Positions 25,746-36,301 of a stretch of DNA of 64,000 nt are shown here, one piece after another (position 1 is the first letter of the stretch; every line of letters starts with the position of its first letter). The stretch is from Cupriavidus pampae (GTDB taxonomy: Bacteria; Pseudomonadota; Gammaproteobacteria; Burkholderiales; Burkholderiaceae). Under the pieces are notes generated by a model that made no database searches, was not told the DNA's origin, and saw nothing but the letters and a program-made list of their open reading frames with translations. The translations under genes and the position numbers were made by a program. The DNA lies in the NCBI RefSeq assembly GCF_914271485.1, contig NZ_CAJZAG010000001.1, positions 682,001 through 746,000 of the forward strand. The letters run 5' to 3'.

Positions 25746-26105
25746 ATGTCAACGACGCTTCGCTCGATCGGGATGTTTCGCCTGATGTTCTGGGGCTGCA
25801 CGGTTGCCATTCTGGTGCTTGCGCTGCTGCCGCCCTCGACGCATATGCCCACCACCGGTTGGGATAAGTCGAATCACATGCTCGCGTTTGGCACGCTCGC
25901 GGTGCTTGGCTCGCGCGCGTGGCCGGGCCGGATGTGGGTGATTTTGCTCGGGCTGATCGGGTATGGCGTGCTGATCGAGATCTTGCAGGGATTTACTCCC
26001 TACCGCGATGCCGATGCGATCGACGTGGTGGCCGATACGATCGGGGCGTTGATCGGTTTTGGCCTCAACGCCTTGATGGCGCGGATGGCGGCGCGGTCCG
26101 CCTAG
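25746..26105 (+). CDS. VanZ-like family membrane protein
   Basis: Small inner-membrane protein of 119 residues with about four helices. The VanZ-like pattern WDKSNHMLAFGTLAVLGSRAW, GYGVLIEILQGFTPYRDADAIDVVADTIGALIGF is clear, including the conserved IEILQ..R..D..D...N/D motif. The function of stand-alone VanZ-like proteins outside glycopeptide resistance is unknown; here it is a single-gene unit after tRNA-Leu. Its TAG stop overlaps the convergent rlmJ stop in the palindrome CTAG. Confidence 0.85.
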   Translation: MSTTLRSIGMFRLMFWGCTVAILVLALLPPSTHMPTTGWDKSNHMLAFGTLAVLGSRAWPGRMWVILLGLIGYGVLIEILQGFTPYRDADAIDVVADTIGALIGFGLNALMARMAARSA

Positions 26106-26950
26106 CCGTCCAGCGATTCCAACGTAAACGACGCGCCGTCGTCCTGCCCCAGCAGTTCCACCAGTTTCGGCAGTGCGGCCTCCAGCTCCGCCTTGAGCGT
26201 CCACGGTGGGTTGATCACGAACATGCCGCTGCCATGCAGGCCGAGCCCGCCGGACACCGGATTCCGGACCGTCAGCGACGCGTGCACCCAGCTTTTGACC
26301 GGCAGCCGCTTCAACTGTTCGGGCAGTTGCACCGCCTCGCGCCGTTGCACCTGCGGATACCAGATCGCATACATGCCAGTGGCAAAGCGCTGGAGCCCGT
26401 CCTGCACGGCGCGCACCGTGCGCGCGTAGTCGTTCTTGTCTTCATACGCCGGGTCGATCAGCACCAGCGCGCGGCGCGGCGGCGGGGGCAGGATGGCCTT
26501 GAGGCCCTCGAAGCCATCGCCGTCGTACAGCATGACCTTGCGGCCCGCGCCACGGAAGTTGTCGCGCAGGACCTGAATCTCGGTCGGATGCATTTCGAAC
26601 AACCGCAGGCGATCCGCGTCGCGCAGCATCTGCCACGCTAGCCACGGCGAACCCGGATAGTGGTTGAGCTCGCCATCGGGGTTGAGCTCGTCCACCTGCT
26701 CCAGATACGCTTCCAGCAACGATGGCAGTTCTTCTTCGGCTTCCCAGAGCGGACCGATGCCGGTCTCGTACTCGGCGTTCTTCTGCGCGTACTCATGATC
26801 CAGCGCGTAGAGCCCCGCGCCAGCCTGCGTGTCGATATACCAGAACGGCTTGTCTTTCTGCGTCAGGTAGTCGAGCAGCTGCACGATGATGGCGTGCTTG
26901 AGCACATCGGCGTGGTTGCCGGCATGGAAGGCGTGGCGGTAGCTGAACAT
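26102..26950 (-). CDS. rlmJ: 23S rRNA (adenine-2030-N6)-methyltransferase RlmJ
   Basis: Cytoplasmic S-adenosylmethionine-dependent methyltransferase of 282 residues that modifies A2030 (E. coli numbering) of 23S rRNA. The RlmJ start [29 protein letters not shown] is diagnostic, followed by [13 protein letters not shown] and the catalytic motif [13 protein letters not shown], which has DPAY where many N6-adenine methylases have DPPY. The middle of the protein has the family insertion. It is divergent from mnmC, another RNA-modification gene, across 129 bp. Confidence 0.93.
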   Translation of the reverse strand: MFSYRHAFHAGNHADVLKHAIIVQLLDYLTQKDKPFWYIDTQAGAGLYALDHEYAQKNAEYETGIGPLWEAEEELPSLLEAYLEQVDELNPDGELNHYPGSPWLAWQMLRDADRLRLFEMHPTEIQVLRDNFRGAGRKVMLYDGDGFEGLKAILPPPPRRALVLIDPAYEDKNDYARTVRAVQDGLQRFATGMYAIWYPQVQRREAVQLPEQLKRLPVKSWVHASLTVRNPVSGGLGLHGSGMFVINPPWTLKAELEAALPKLVELLGQDDGASFTLESLDG

Positions 26951-27079
26951 GGCGTAATGAGGTGTGGCGGCGGCCCCGGGAATCGATACGGAGAAGGGTA
27001 CAACAAGGGTGCCGGGGCGCGAGGGGCGCTATGCTACCATCCGCCGCCCGTCGCTCCTACCTGCCGCTTCCGGCTATCC

Positions 27080-29269
27080 ATGCCCATGCCGTCGCACCTG
27101 CCACGTGTCCTCGAGCCCGCCGAGCCGATCGTTGACGACGATGGCATCCCCTATTCCCCGCGCTACGGCGACGTGTATCACAGCAGCCGTGGCGGGCTGG
27201 CGCAGGCGCATCACGTGTTTCTGGGCGGGAACGATCTGCCCGCGCGGTGGCGCGACCACCGCCAGTTCGTGATCGTCGAGACCGGCTTTGGGCAGGGGCT
27301 CAATTTCCTCGCCACGTGGCAGGCATGGCGCGACGATCCACAACGCTGCGGTCGGCTCCATTTCGTTTCCATCGAGAAGCATCCGTTCACGCGCGATGGA
27401 TTGCGCCAGCTCCATGCGAGCCTCGGGCCGCTGTTGGCGCTGGCGACCACGCTGCAGGATGCCTGGCCCGATGTCTTGCCGGGCCTGCACCGGCTCGAGT
27501 TCGAGGGCGGGGCGGTCACGCTGACACTGGCGTTCGGCGACGCGGAGGCGCTGCTGCCGAAGCTCGCGGTTGGCGCCGACGCGTTCTATCTCGACGGTTT
27601 TTCTCCGGATCGCAATACCGATATGTGGTCCGACAGCGTGTTTCGTGGCCTGTCGCGGCTGGCGCGCGTGGATGCGACGCTGGCCACCTACACCGCCGCG
27701 GGCTTTGTGCGGCGTGGCCTGCAGGCGGTGGGCTTCGACGTGCGCAAGGTGCCAGGCTTCGGTGGCAAGCGCGATATGACGGTGGCGCGCTTCGCGCCCG
27801 CGTGGAAGGTCCGCCGCCATGCGCCGCCGCCTGCTGCATCGTGGCCAGATCGGCATGCGATCGTGATCGGCGCGGGGCTCGCGGGGTGTGCCGTGACCGA
27901 ACGCCTGACCGCGCGCGGCTGGCGCGTGACGCTGATCGATCGCCATGCGGGGCCCGCGCGGCAGACCTCCGCGCATCGCGCGGCGGCGATGCACCCGCAT
28001 ATTTCCAGCGACGACAGCGTGCTGTCGCGGCTGTCGCGCGCGGGCAACCTGTACGCGCTGCGCGCGTGGCGGACGCTTGCCGCCGCGGGCCATCCGGTGC
28101 CATGGCATGGCTGCGGCGTGCTGCACCTCGGCGAGGACGCGGCGGACAACGACGCCCAGCACGCCGCGCTCGCGACGCTTGGCTTTCCGGAGACTTTCGC
28201 ACGCTGGATGCCGCCCGAAGAAGCCGCCGCCACGCACGGCGCCGCAGTGCCACGCGGTGGCCTGTGGTTCGGGCAGGGCGGCTGGGTAGCGCCCCCCGAT
28301 ATCTGCGCCGCTCAACTCGCCCGCGCCGGCGCCGCCGTCACGACACGCTTCGGTACCGAGGCCGCGCGCATCGTGCGCGTCCCAGCGAAGCGCGCCATGG
28401 CCGAAGACACCACAGGCGCGGCCAGCACGGCACGCACGAGATATGCCGCCAGCTCCGGCGACGCCGCTGTGGCGGGCGATGCGACGCGGAGCGATGCGGC
28501 AGGCTCGGGAGTGCTGCGGGACGGCGCGGGCGCGCAGGAAATCTGGCAGGTCCTCGCCGCCGACGGCAGCGTGATTGCCGCTGCGCCGGTGCTCGTGCTG
28601 GCCAATGGCTACGAGGCCGAGCGGATGGTGCCCGCAACGTTCCGCGAGCTGCGGCGCGTGCGCGGCCAGCTCACCGACTTGCCGGCAGCGGCCGTGAGCG
28701 CGCTCGGGCGCTGGCCTGACTGCGTGGTCACCGGCAACGGTTATCTGCTGCCGCGCGCCGAGGACGGCAGCGCGCGCGTGGGCTCGAGCTACGAGCCGGA
28801 GGAGGGCGACGAAAGCCCGCTGACCGCGCGGCCCGAGGTGCACGCGGACAACCTCGCGCGCGCGGCGGCGCTGCTGCCGGATCACGCGGCGGCCCTCGGC
28901 GCGCTGGACCCGCGCGCGCTCGACGGCTACGTCGGCTTGCGCACCGTCGCGCATAACCGGCTGGCGCTGATCGGCCGCCTGCCCGACGAGGCCGATGCGT
29001 TAGCGCGCGCCGCCGCCCTGCGCGGCGCCCACCTGCGCGACCTGCCGCGGCTCCCCGGGCTGTACGCAACCCTTGCGTTCGGCTCGCGTGGCCTCACATG
29101 GGCCGCACTGGCCGGCGAAATGGTGGCAAGCCAGATCGAGGGCGAGCCGCTGCCGGTGGAAAGCGACCTCGCGGACGCTGTCGATCCGGCGCGGCTGCTG
29201 TTGCGCGCGCTGCGCCACGGTCAGGCCACAGCTGGCCCCGCTGGTGACCCTAATTCGCTGTCGGGGTAA
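27080..29269 (+). CDS. mnmC: Bifunctional tRNA wobble-uridine modification enzyme MnmC
   Basis: Makes the mnm5s2U34 wobble modification in two steps. The N-terminal half (about residues 1-245) is the methyltransferase with [14 protein letters not shown] and [17 protein letters not shown]. The C-terminal half is the FAD-dependent oxidoreductase beginning [23 protein letters not shown] (near 258) and ending with [20 protein letters not shown] 27080 fits the family opening and excludes a long antisense-derived N-terminal extension. At 729 residues it is about 60 longer than E. coli MnmC; much of the extra length is an Ala/Ser/Thr/Asp-rich insert near residues 435-485 in the oxidoreductase half, where the coding sequence is low in complexity. 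Confidence 0.93.
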   Translation: MPMPSHLPRVLEPAEPIVDDDGIPYSPRYGDVYHSSRGGLAQAHHVFLGGNDLPARWRDHRQFVIVETGFGQGLNFLATWQAWRDDPQRCGRLHFVSIEKHPFTRDGLRQLHASLGPLLALATTLQDAWPDVLPGLHRLEFEGGAVTLTLAFGDAEALLPKLAVGADAFYLDGFSPDRNTDMWSDSVFRGLSRLARVDATLATYTAAGFVRRGLQAVGFDVRKVPGFGGKRDMTVARFAPAWKVRRHAPPPAASWPDRHAIVIGAGLAGCAVTERLTARGWRVTLIDRHAGPARQTSAHRAAAMHPHISSDDSVLSRLSRAGNLYALRAWRTLAAAGHPVPWHGCGVLHLGEDAADNDAQHAALATLGFPETFARWMPPEEAAATHGAAVPRGGLWFGQGGWVAPPDICAAQLARAGAAVTTRFGTEAARIVRVPAKRAMAEDTTGAASTARTRYAASSGDAAVAGDATRSDAAGSGVLRDGAGAQEIWQVLAADGSVIAAAPVLVLANGYEAERMVPATFRELRRVRGQLTDLPAAAVSALGRWPDCVVTGNGYLLPRAEDGSARVGSSYEPEEGDESPLTARPEVHADNLARAAALLPDHAAALGALDPRALDGYVGLRTVAHNRLALIGRLPDEADALARAAALRGAHLRDLPRLPGLYATLAFGSRGLTWAALAGEMVASQIEGEPLPVESDLADAVDPARLLLRALRHGQATAGPAGDPNSLSG

Positions 29270-29482
29270 AAACTGCCGGAAGCGAATCAAAACCATGCGA
29301 TAATCCGCGTTTTCCGTCCGCACGGAGCCCGCCGGGTGCGTATCTGGGGCCGTCATGGCGAGGTCAATGACCTTGGTCAATGAGCGATCCCGAAATTGGC
29401 GCACTCATGGTGGCAGGAAACATTCCTGCAGCGGACGCGAAGTAGGCAGAGACAACAACATTTCTGGATTGGATCTACGACC

Positions 29483-30838
29483 ATGTCGAACGTCATTGAA
29501 AATCTCGGCAAGCTGGACCGCAAGGTGACTCTGGCCATCCCCAAGGCCGAAGTGCAGAAGGAAACGCAGGAGCGCCTGGTTCGCCTGTCGAAGACGGTGA
29601 AGATGTCCGGCTTCCGCCCGGGCAAGGTGCCGATGAAGATGGTCGAGAAGCAATACGGCCAACAGGTCGAGTTCGAAGTCCGCTTCGACCGCGCCGCGCG
29701 CGCATTCTTCGACATCACCCAGGCGCAGGACGTCAAGGTGGCGGGCCAGCCGAAGTTCGACCTGAAGACCGACGGCGTCGCCGAAGACGAAGTGGCCTTC
29801 GAGGCAACGTTCGAGGTGTACCCGGAAGTCAAGATCGGTGAACTGACCGGTGCCGAAGTTACCCGCACCAAGACCGAGATCGGCGACGCCGAGATCGACA
29901 AGACCGTGGACATCCTGCGCAAGCAGCGCGTGCACTACCACGTGCGCGGCGAAGCCGGCGAGCACGGCGACGGTGGCGGCGATCTGACCGCCAAGAGCGG
30001 TGACCGCGTGACCGTGGACTTCGTGGGCAAGATCGACGGCGTGGAATTCCCCGGTGGCAAGGCCGAAGACTTCGGTTTCGTGCTGGGCGAAGGCCGCATG
30101 CTGCCCGAGTTCGAAGCCGCCGCTATCGGCCTGAAGCTTGGCGAAAGCAAGACCTTCCCGCTCGCGTTCCCGGCCGACTATCACGGCAAGGAAGTGGCCG
30201 GCAAGACCGCCGAGTTCACCATTACGCTGAAGCGCGTCGAATGGGCCCATATGCCTGAAATCGACGACACGTTCGCCAAGTCGCTCGGCATCGCCGACGG
30301 CAGCGTCGAGAAGATGCGCGCGGACATCCGCGAGAACCTCGAGCGCGAAGTCAAGCGTCGTACACACGCCATGCTGAAGGACGAAGTCATGGAAGCGCTG
30401 ATCAAGGTCAGCGATCTGGACGTGCCGAAGGCGCTGGTCGATCAGGACAAGGAGCGTCTGGTCGAAATGGCCCGCCGCGACCTCGAGCAACGTGGCATGC
30501 CGAATGCCAAGGACATGCCGATTCCGGCCGACATGTTCACCCAGCAGGCCGAGCGCCGCGTGAAGCTGGGCCTGATCCTGGCCGAGATCGTCAAGGCCAA
30601 CGGCCTGCAGGCCAAGCCTGACCAGATCAAGGCGGAAATCGAGGACTTCGCGAAGAGCTACGAGGACCCGAAGGAAGTCATGCGCTGGTACTACGGTGAC
30701 CAGCAGCGCCTGGCCGAGATGGAAGCCTACGTGCTCGAAAACAACGTGGTAAATTTCGTGTGCGAGAAGGCCAAGGTCACGGACAAGACGGTGTCGTTCG
30801 AGGAACTGACTGCCGAGTCGAATCCGCAGCAAGCCTGA
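29483..30838 (+). CDS. tig: Trigger factor, ribosome-associated chaperone
   Basis: Ribosome-bound chaperone and peptidyl-prolyl isomerase of 451 residues. The ribosome-binding signature GFRPGKVP (FRxGxxP) lies near residue 45; the FKBP-type domain spans about 155-245 ([18 protein letters not shown] and the [17 protein letters not shown] segment); the rest is the helical C-terminal chaperone domain. ATG 29483 gives [20 protein letters not shown], the family start; an upstream in-frame ATG at 29396 is rejected. It precedes clpP, clpX and lon in the conserved proteostasis order, with 101 bp to clpP. Confidence 0.97.
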   Translation: MSNVIENLGKLDRKVTLAIPKAEVQKETQERLVRLSKTVKMSGFRPGKVPMKMVEKQYGQQVEFEVRFDRAARAFFDITQAQDVKVAGQPKFDLKTDGVAEDEVAFEATFEVYPEVKIGELTGAEVTRTKTEIGDAEIDKTVDILRKQRVHYHVRGEAGEHGDGGGDLTAKSGDRVTVDFVGKIDGVEFPGGKAEDFGFVLGEGRMLPEFEAAAIGLKLGESKTFPLAFPADYHGKEVAGKTAEFTITLKRVEWAHMPEIDDTFAKSLGIADGSVEKMRADIRENLEREVKRRTHAMLKDEVMEALIKVSDLDVPKALVDQDKERLVEMARRDLEQRGMPNAKDMPIPADMFTQQAERRVKLGLILAEIVKANGLQAKPDQIKAEIEDFAKSYEDPKEVMRWYYGDQQRLAEMEAYVLENNVVNFVCEKAKVTDKTVSFEELTAESNPQQA

Positions 30839-30939
30839 TTCGCGTGAAGCGGCCGGCAAGTGCCCGCGTCGGAAGGTCGATGACCTGAAGACGCGGACAT
30901 GACGCTGGCCGTCATCCCCTGAATACCTGGAGAACCTGC

Positions 30940-31590
30940 ATGACCCGCAATGATTTGCTAGACCGTCTCGCCACGACGCAGGCTTCGGCCCTGGAGACGC
31001 AGGGTCTTGGACTGGTGCCGATGGTGGTCGAGCAGTCCGGCCGCGGCGAGCGCGCGTATGACATCTACTCGCGCCTGCTCAAGGAACGCGTGGTGTTCAT
31101 GGTTGGCGAGGTGAATGACCAGACCGCAAATCTGGTTGTGGCGCAATTGCTGTTTCTCGAAAGCGAGAATCCTGACAAGGACGTATCGCTGTACATCAAT
31201 TCGCCGGGTGGCTCCGTTTCGGCGGGCCTTGCCATCTACGACACGATGCAGTTCGTGAAGCCGGACGTACAGACGCTGTGCATGGGCATGGCCGCGAGCA
31301 TGGGTGCATTCCTGCTTGCCGCTGGTGCCAAGGGCAAGCGTAGCGCGCTGCCGAACTCGCGCATCATGATTCACCAGCCGCTGGGTGGCGCGCGTGGCCA
31401 GGCCTCGGACATCGAGATCCAGGCCCGCGAGATCCTGTACCTGCGTGAACGCCTCAACAGTATTCTGTCCGAGGTGACCGGCCAGCCCGTGGAGAAAATC
31501 GCGCGCGATACCGATCGCGACAACTTCATGAGCGGCGACCAGGCCGTGGACTACGGTCTGATCGACAAGGTCATTACGCGGCGCGGCTGA
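30940..31590 (+). CDS. clpP: ATP-dependent Clp protease proteolytic subunit
   Basis: Tetradecameric serine protease subunit of 216 residues that works with ClpX or ClpA. The catalytic triad is visible: Ser120 in [11 protein letters not shown], His145 in SRIMIHQP and Asp194 in TDRDNFMS. A short propeptide is probably removed near the N-terminus (before about residue 15-20). It is followed by an intrinsic terminator at 31616, so clpX, 195 bp downstream, likely has its own promoter or depends on read-through. Confidence 0.98.
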   Translation: MTRNDLLDRLATTQASALETQGLGLVPMVVEQSGRGERAYDIYSRLLKERVVFMVGEVNDQTANLVVAQLLFLESENPDKDVSLYINSPGGSVSAGLAIYDTMQFVKPDVQTLCMGMAASMGAFLLAAGAKGKRSALPNSRIMIHQPLGGARGQASDIEIQAREILYLRERLNSILSEVTGQPVEKIARDTDRDNFMSGDQAVDYGLIDKVITRRG

Positions 31591-31615
31591 GTGCGCCTCG
31601 GCTAGCCTACCTTGG

Positions 31616-31640
31616 AACGAGGCCATGTGCCTCGTTTTTT
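31616..31640 (+). terminator. Intrinsic terminator after clpP
   Basis: AACGAGGC pairs with GCCTCGTT over a 5-base loop and runs straight into a TTTTTT tract, 26 bp past the clpP stop. It separates tig-clpP from clpX transcriptionally, at least in part. Confidence 0.85.
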
Positions 31641-31785
31641 GCTTTCGAGAAACACCCGAGTCACACTCGAGTTACACCCGAGCAACACCGGTCGGCCCAA
31701 TTGTTTTGGCGTATGATGCGTTTCATGCGTTTCGCGCGGAGGCCAACCCGGCTCCGTGTGGCCACACTGCTAATGACTGAATCCT

Positions 31786-33066
31786 ATGGCGGACAAAAAA
31801 AGTTCTTCCAGTGAAAAGCTTCTGTACTGCTCGTTCTGCGGCAAGAGCCAGCACGAGGTCAAGAAGCTGATCGCGGGCCCGTCGGTGTTCATCTGCGATG
31901 AATGCATCGACCTGTGCAACGAGATCATCCGCGACGAGGCCGCCGCGTCCGAGAAGGACGCTACCGCCGCTACCCGTTCCGACCTGCCGACACCGCACGA
32001 GATTCGCGAGAGCCTCGACCAGTACGTGATCGGGCAGGAGCAGGCCAAGAAAATCCTGGCCGTGGCGGTGTACAACCACTACAAGCGCCTGAAGCACCTC
32101 GGCAAGAAGGACGATGTCGAGTTGTCGAAGAGCAACATCCTGCTGATCGGTCCGACCGGTTCCGGCAAGACGCTGCTCGCCCAGACGCTGGCCCGTCTGC
32201 TCAACGTCCCGTTCGTGATCGCCGACGCGACCACGCTGACGGAAGCCGGTTATGTGGGCGAGGACGTCGAGAACATCATTCAGAAGCTGCTGCAGAACTG
32301 CAACTACGAAGTCGAGAAGGCGCAGCGCGGCATTGTCTATATCGATGAAATCGACAAGATTTCGCGCAAATCGGACAATCCGTCGATCACGCGCGACGTC
32401 TCGGGCGAAGGTGTGCAGCAGGCGCTGCTGAAGCTCGTCGAAGGCACGATGGCGTCGGTGCCGCCGCAAGGTGGCCGCAAGCACCCGAACCAGGACTTCC
32501 TGCAGGTCGATACGACCAACATCCTGTTCATCTGCGGCGGTGCGTTCGATGGCCTGGAAAAGGTCATCATGCAGCGTTCCGACAAGACTGGCATCGGCTT
32601 TGCCGCCCAGGTCCAGAGCAAGGAAGAGCGCGACGTCAGCGAAGTGCTGCCGCAGACCGAGCCTGAGGATCTGATCAAGTTCGGCCTGATCCCGGAACTC
32701 ATCGGGCGTCTGCCGGTGGTGGCAACGCTGGCCAAGCTCGACGAAGCCGCGCTGATGCAGATTCTGGTGGAGCCGAAGAACGCGCTCGTGAAGCAGTACC
32801 AGAAGCTGCTGGCGATGGAAGGCGTGGAGCTGGAGATTCGTCCGGCCGCGCTGTCGGCGATCGCACGCAAGGCTATCCGTCGCAAGACCGGCGCGCGCGG
32901 CCTGCGCTCGATTCTCGAGCAATCGCTGATGGACGTCATGTACGACCTGCCGAACTACAAGGGCGTGCACAAGGTGGTGATCGAAGAGAACACCATCACG
33001 GGCGATGCGCCGCCACTGCTGATCTACGAGGAGCAGCAGCAACCCAAGGTAGCGGGCTCGAATTGA
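31786..33066 (+). CDS. clpX: ATP-dependent unfoldase subunit ClpX
   Basis: AAA+ unfoldase of 426 residues that feeds substrates to ClpP. The N-terminal zinc finger has Cys15, Cys18, Cys37 and Cys40 (YCSFCGK ... [10 protein letters not shown]), used for dimerisation and adaptor binding. The ATPase core has Walker A GPTGSGKT, Walker [11 protein letters not shown], the pore loop GYVGED and the IGF-type ClpP-binding loop (KTGIGFAAQ). Sensor 2 lies in [11 protein letters not shown]. Complete and typical; a strong terminator follows at 33116. Confidence 0.98.
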   Translation: MADKKSSSSEKLLYCSFCGKSQHEVKKLIAGPSVFICDECIDLCNEIIRDEAAASEKDATAATRSDLPTPHEIRESLDQYVIGQEQAKKILAVAVYNHYKRLKHLGKKDDVELSKSNILLIGPTGSGKTLLAQTLARLLNVPFVIADATTLTEAGYVGEDVENIIQKLLQNCNYEVEKAQRGIVYIDEIDKISRKSDNPSITRDVSGEGVQQALLKLVEGTMASVPPQGGRKHPNQDFLQVDTTNILFICGGAFDGLEKVIMQRSDKTGIGFAAQVQSKEERDVSEVLPQTEPEDLIKFGLIPELIGRLPVVATLAKLDEAALMQILVEPKNALVKQYQKLLAMEGVELEIRPAALSAIARKAIRRKTGARGLRSILEQSLMDVMYDLPNYKGVHKVVIEENTITGDAPPLLIYEEQQQPKVAGSN

Positions 33067-33115
33067 TGCGAAGGAAGGCGGGGTGGCGCATGCCAGACCG
33101 GCTCTAAAATCAAGC

Positions 33116-33147
33116 GGCCGTTCGCGTGAAAGTGAACGGCCTTTTTT
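33116..33147 (+). terminator. Intrinsic terminator after clpX
   Basis: GGCCGTTC and GAACGGCC form a perfect 8-bp stem over a 10-base loop, followed by TTTTTT. It begins 50 bp after the clpX stop, so lon, about 215 bp further on, needs its own promoter. Confidence 0.88.
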
Positions 33148-33361
33148 CTTCATTTCAAACGACGAACGGGAGCAAACGCGGGTATGCTGTTCAAGAACGG
33201 GTCGCAAGTGCAGGCAGAGGCGCATGGTGAAGTGGATTATTCGGCATGTTTTTCCGATGTTTCTCCCATGTTCCTGTTCTGTGCCGAAATCGGTGATAGC
33301 AACCTTGTAATCGATTCCCGCGACCCTATTTACGCCTTAAATGACTGAACTGGGGAAAATG

Positions 33362-35773
33362 ATGTCAGGAACACAACTCCTCCCGGCTGAGCCGATTCGC
33401 CTCCCACTGTTGCCGCTGCGCGACGTGGTGGTGTTTCCGCACATGGTGATCCCGCTGTTCGTGGGTCGCCCGAAGTCCATCAAGGCGCTTGAGACTGCGA
33501 TGGAGTCGGGCAAGAGCATCATGCTCGTGGCCCAGAAGACGGCGGCGAAAGACGAGCCGACGGCTGACGACCTCTATGGGGTCGGCTGCATCGCCAACAT
33601 CCTGCAAATGCTGAAGCTGCCCGACGGTACCGTAAAGGTGCTGGTCGAGGGCACCCAGCGTGCGAACATCACCGAAGTGAGCGAGGACGATTCGCACTTC
33701 ATGTGCGAAGCCGTGCCCGTGCCACCCGCACCGGTTGAAAGCGCCGAGACCGAGGCCCTGCGCCGCGCGATCGTGTCGCAGTTCGACCAGTACGTGAAAC
33801 TCAACAAGAAGATCCCGCCCGAGATCCTGACGTCGCTGTCGGGGATCGACGAAGCCGGCCGTCTGGCCGACACGATCGCCGCGCATCTGCCGATCAAGCT
33901 CGAGCAGAAGCAGAAGATCCTCGAGATGGTCAATGTGACCGAGCGTCTCGAGAGCCTGCTGTCGCAACTCGAAGGCGAGATCGACATCCTGCAGGTGGAA
34001 AAGCGCATCCGTGGTCGCGTCAAGCGCCAGATGGAGAAGTCCCAGCGCGAGTACTACCTGAACGAGCAGGTCAAGGCCATCCAGAAGGAACTGGGCGAAG
34101 GCGAAGAAGGCGCGGATCTCGAGGAACTCGACAAGCGCATCAAGGCCGCGCGCATGCCCAAGGAGGCCAAGAAGAAGGCCGACGCCGAGTTCAAGAAGCT
34201 CAAGCTGATGTCGCCGATGTCGGCCGAAGCGACTGTCGTGCGTAACTACATCGACACGCTGGTCAATCTGCCGTGGCGCAAGAAGAGCAAGGTCAACAAT
34301 GACCTGGCGAACGCCGAGCGCGTGCTCGACGAGGACCACTATGGCCTCGAGAAGGTAAAGGAACGCATTCTCGAGTACCTCGCGGTGCAACAGCGCGTGG
34401 ACAAGGTGAAGGCGCCGATCCTGTGCCTGGTTGGCCCTCCTGGCGTGGGCAAGACCTCGCTCGGGCAGTCTGTGGCACGCGCAACGAACCGCAAGTTCGT
34501 GCGCATGGCACTGGGTGGTGTGCGTGACGAGGCCGAGATCCGTGGCCACCGCAGGACCTATATCGGCTCGATGCCGGGCAAGATCCTGCAGAGCCTGTCG
34601 AAGGTCGGCGTACGCAATCCGCTGTTCCTGCTCGACGAGATCGACAAGATGGGCATGGACTTCCGTGGCGACCCGTCGTCGGCGTTGCTCGAAGTGCTGG
34701 ACCCGGAACAGAACCACACGTTCCAGGACCACTACATCGAGGTCGACTTCGATCTGTCGGACGTGATGTTCGTGGCGACGTCGAACTCGCTGAACATTCC
34801 GCCGCCGCTGCTGGACCGGATGGAAGTGATTCGCCTCTCGGGTTATACCGAGGAGGAGAAGGTCAACATCGCCGAGCGCTATCTGTTGCCCAAGCAGATC
34901 AAGAACAACGGTCTGAAGGGCGGCGAGATCGAGGTGACCGAGGCCGCGATTCGCGACATCATCCGCTACTACACGCGGGAAGCCGGTGTGCGTTCGCTGG
35001 AACGCGAGGTCTCGAAGATTGCGCGCAAGGTGGTCAAGCTGCTGCTGTTGAAGAAGGAGTCGGGCTCGGTGAAGGTGGATTCCGAGAACCTCGACAAATT
35101 CCTCGGCGTGCGCAAGTACGACTTCGGTCTGGCGAACAAGGAAAACCAGGTGGGCCAGGTGACTGGTCTGGCGTGGACCGAGGTGGGCGGCGATCTGCTG
35201 ACCATCGAAGCCGCGATCATGCCGGGCAAGGGCAACATCACGCGTACCGGTTCGCTGGGTGACGTGATGAAGGAGTCGGTCGAGGCCGCGCGGTCTGTGG
35301 TGCGTTCCCGTGCACGTCGTCTGGGTATTACGGACGAGATGTTCGAGAAGCGCGATATCCACATCCACGTGCCCGAAGGCGCGACGCCTAAGGATGGTCC
35401 GTCCGCGGGTGGTGCGATGACGACGGCGTTGGTGTCGGTGCTGACCGGTATTCCGGTGCGTGCCGATGTCGCGATGACCGGCGAGATCACGCTGCGTGGT
35501 GAGGTGCTGCCGATTGGCGGTCTCAAGGAGAAGCTGCTGGCGGCCCATCGTGGCGGTATCAAGCTGGTGCTGATTCCGGAAGAGAACGTCAAGGATCTCG
35601 CCGAGATTCCGGACAACGTGAAGAACGCGATCGAGATCGTGCCGGTGCGGTGGATCGACAAGGTGCTGGAGCTCGCGCTCGAGCGTAAGCCCGAGCCGCT
35701 GCCCGACGACGTGGAGAAGCCAGCCGACGTGGCTGACAAGTCCAAGTCCACGGTCGAGATGACGCATCACTGA
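33362..35773 (+). CDS. lon: ATP-dependent protease Lon
   Basis: Hexameric AAA+ serine protease of 803 residues. The N-terminal substrate-recognition domain starts [23 protein letters not shown]; the ATPase has Walker A GPPGVGKT and Walker [13 protein letters not shown]; the protease domain has the Ser-Lys dyad in [11 protein letters not shown] and [14 protein letters not shown]. Tandem ATGs at 33359 and 33362 follow GGGG by 3-6 bp; ATG 33362 ([11 protein letters not shown]) matches relatives, while ATG 33341 lacks a ribosome site. The region upstream holds no convincing sigma-32 promoter. A terminator follows at 35806. Confidence 0.97.
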   Translation: MSGTQLLPAEPIRLPLLPLRDVVVFPHMVIPLFVGRPKSIKALETAMESGKSIMLVAQKTAAKDEPTADDLYGVGCIANILQMLKLPDGTVKVLVEGTQRANITEVSEDDSHFMCEAVPVPPAPVESAETEALRRAIVSQFDQYVKLNKKIPPEILTSLSGIDEAGRLADTIAAHLPIKLEQKQKILEMVNVTERLESLLSQLEGEIDILQVEKRIRGRVKRQMEKSQREYYLNEQVKAIQKELGEGEEGADLEELDKRIKAARMPKEAKKKADAEFKKLKLMSPMSAEATVVRNYIDTLVNLPWRKKSKVNNDLANAERVLDEDHYGLEKVKERILEYLAVQQRVDKVKAPILCLVGPPGVGKTSLGQSVARATNRKFVRMALGGVRDEAEIRGHRRTYIGSMPGKILQSLSKVGVRNPLFLLDEIDKMGMDFRGDPSSALLEVLDPEQNHTFQDHYIEVDFDLSDVMFVATSNSLNIPPPLLDRMEVIRLSGYTEEEKVNIAERYLLPKQIKNNGLKGGEIEVTEAAIRDIIRYYTREAGVRSLEREVSKIARKVVKLLLLKKESGSVKVDSENLDKFLGVRKYDFGLANKENQVGQVTGLAWTEVGGDLLTIEAAIMPGKGNITRTGSLGDVMKESVEAARSVVRSRARRLGITDEMFEKRDIHIHVPEGATPKDGPSAGGAMTTALVSVLTGIPVRADVAMTGEITLRGEVLPIGGLKEKLLAAHRGGIKLVLIPEENVKDLAEIPDNVKNAIEIVPVRWIDKVLELALERKPEPLPDDVEKPADVADKSKSTVEMTHH

Positions 35774-35805
35774 TCGCGCGCGGGTCTGTACGACCGCTGC
35801 GACGT

Positions 35806-35836
35806 AAAACGCCACGGGAAACCGTGGCGTTTTTTA
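35806..35836 (+). terminator. Intrinsic terminator after lon
   Basis: ACGCCACGG and CCGTGGCGT form a 9-bp stem with a GAAA tetraloop, flanked by AAAA upstream and followed by TTTTTT. It lies 33 bp after the lon stop. Confidence 0.92.
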
Positions 35837-35860
35837 TTGCATTTTTCTTGTGCGCAAGGC

Positions 35861-35890
35861 TTGGCAAATCGCAAACACCTGGATTACAAT
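35861..35890 (+). promoter_or_regulatory. Sigma-70-type promoter of the tRNA-Val/tRNA-Asp unit
   Basis: TTGGCA (35861-35866) and TACAAT (35885-35890) are separated by 18 bp. The -10 lies about 105 bp before tRNA-Val and just after the lon terminator, with no gene between, so it plausibly drives the tRNA pair. Confidence 0.6.
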
Positions 35891-35995
35891 CGCGGCCTCG
35901 CAACGCAAACAGCGGCAACAAGAAGTACCTGCCGAGCCGTGCGTAGCGAGATTGTGTAGTAAGACACGATTAGTACGACTAGCAGTGAAGAGAGC

Positions 35996-36071
35996 GGGTG
36001 CTTAGCTCAGTTGGTAGAGCGGCGCCCTTACAAGGCGTAGGTCGGGGGTTCGAGCCCCTCAGCACCCACCA
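35996..36071 (+). tRNA. tRNA-Val (anticodon TAC)
   Basis: A 76-base tRNA with encoded CCA. Acceptor GGGTGCT pairs with AGCACCC, the D-arm is GCTC/GAGC, the anticodon loop CTTACAA gives anticodon TAC, and the T-loop TTCGAGC is normal. All stems pair, with only G-T wobbles. It is followed 28 bp later by tRNA-Asp. Confidence 0.98.
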
Positions 36072-36099
36072 CCGTTCTCGATGCACTGGCACCGACACA

Positions 36100-36176
36100 G
36101 GAGTGGTAGTTCAGTTGGTTAGAATACCGGCCTGTCACGGCGTGGGTTGCGGGGGCGAGTCCCGTCCACTCCGCCA
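36100..36176 (+). tRNA. tRNA-Asp (anticodon GTC) with aberrant T-loop and anticodon stem
   Basis: A 77-base tRNA with encoded CCA. Acceptor GGAGTGG pairs with CCACTCC, the D-arm is normal, and anticodon loop CTGTCAC gives GTC. Two features are wrong for a working tRNA. The T-loop reads GGCGAGT, so the nearly universal T54 and T55 are both G (36154-36155). The anticodon stem CCGGC faces GGCGT, with a G-G mismatch (36140) and a C-T mismatch (36143). Bacterial tRNA-Asp genes normally read TTCGAGT and have a fully paired stem. Either the gene is decaying while another copy serves the cell, or these are base-call errors. Confidence 0.8.
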
Positions 36177-36182
36177 GCTTAT

Positions 36183-36212
36183 GAAAAACGCCCGCAATCG
36201 CGGGCGTTTTTC
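36183..36212 (+). terminator. Intrinsic terminator after tRNA-Asp
   Basis: CGCCCGC pairs with GCGGGCG over AATC, extended by AAAAA upstream against TTTTT downstream. It is 7 bp past the tRNA CCA end and isolates the tRNA unit from ppiD. Confidence 0.9.
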
Positions 36213-36301
36213 ATTGGTCGCCGAAACTGACAGGTATTGGGTGTCTCTCCTGATAGAATCGCGAAGTTTGACCTTCGTGCCAACCCCTTACCCGAATCAG
36301 C

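Noticed and set aside
33230..33340. Sigma-32 heat-shock promoter upstream of lon
   Set aside because: A CCCATGTT resembling the -10 is at 33265, but no CTTGAA-like -35 is at the right distance.
33365..35815. 816-codon minus-strand open frame opposite lon
   Set aside because: lon is unmistakable on the plus strand; the opposite frame has no domain pattern and is a codon-bias artefact.
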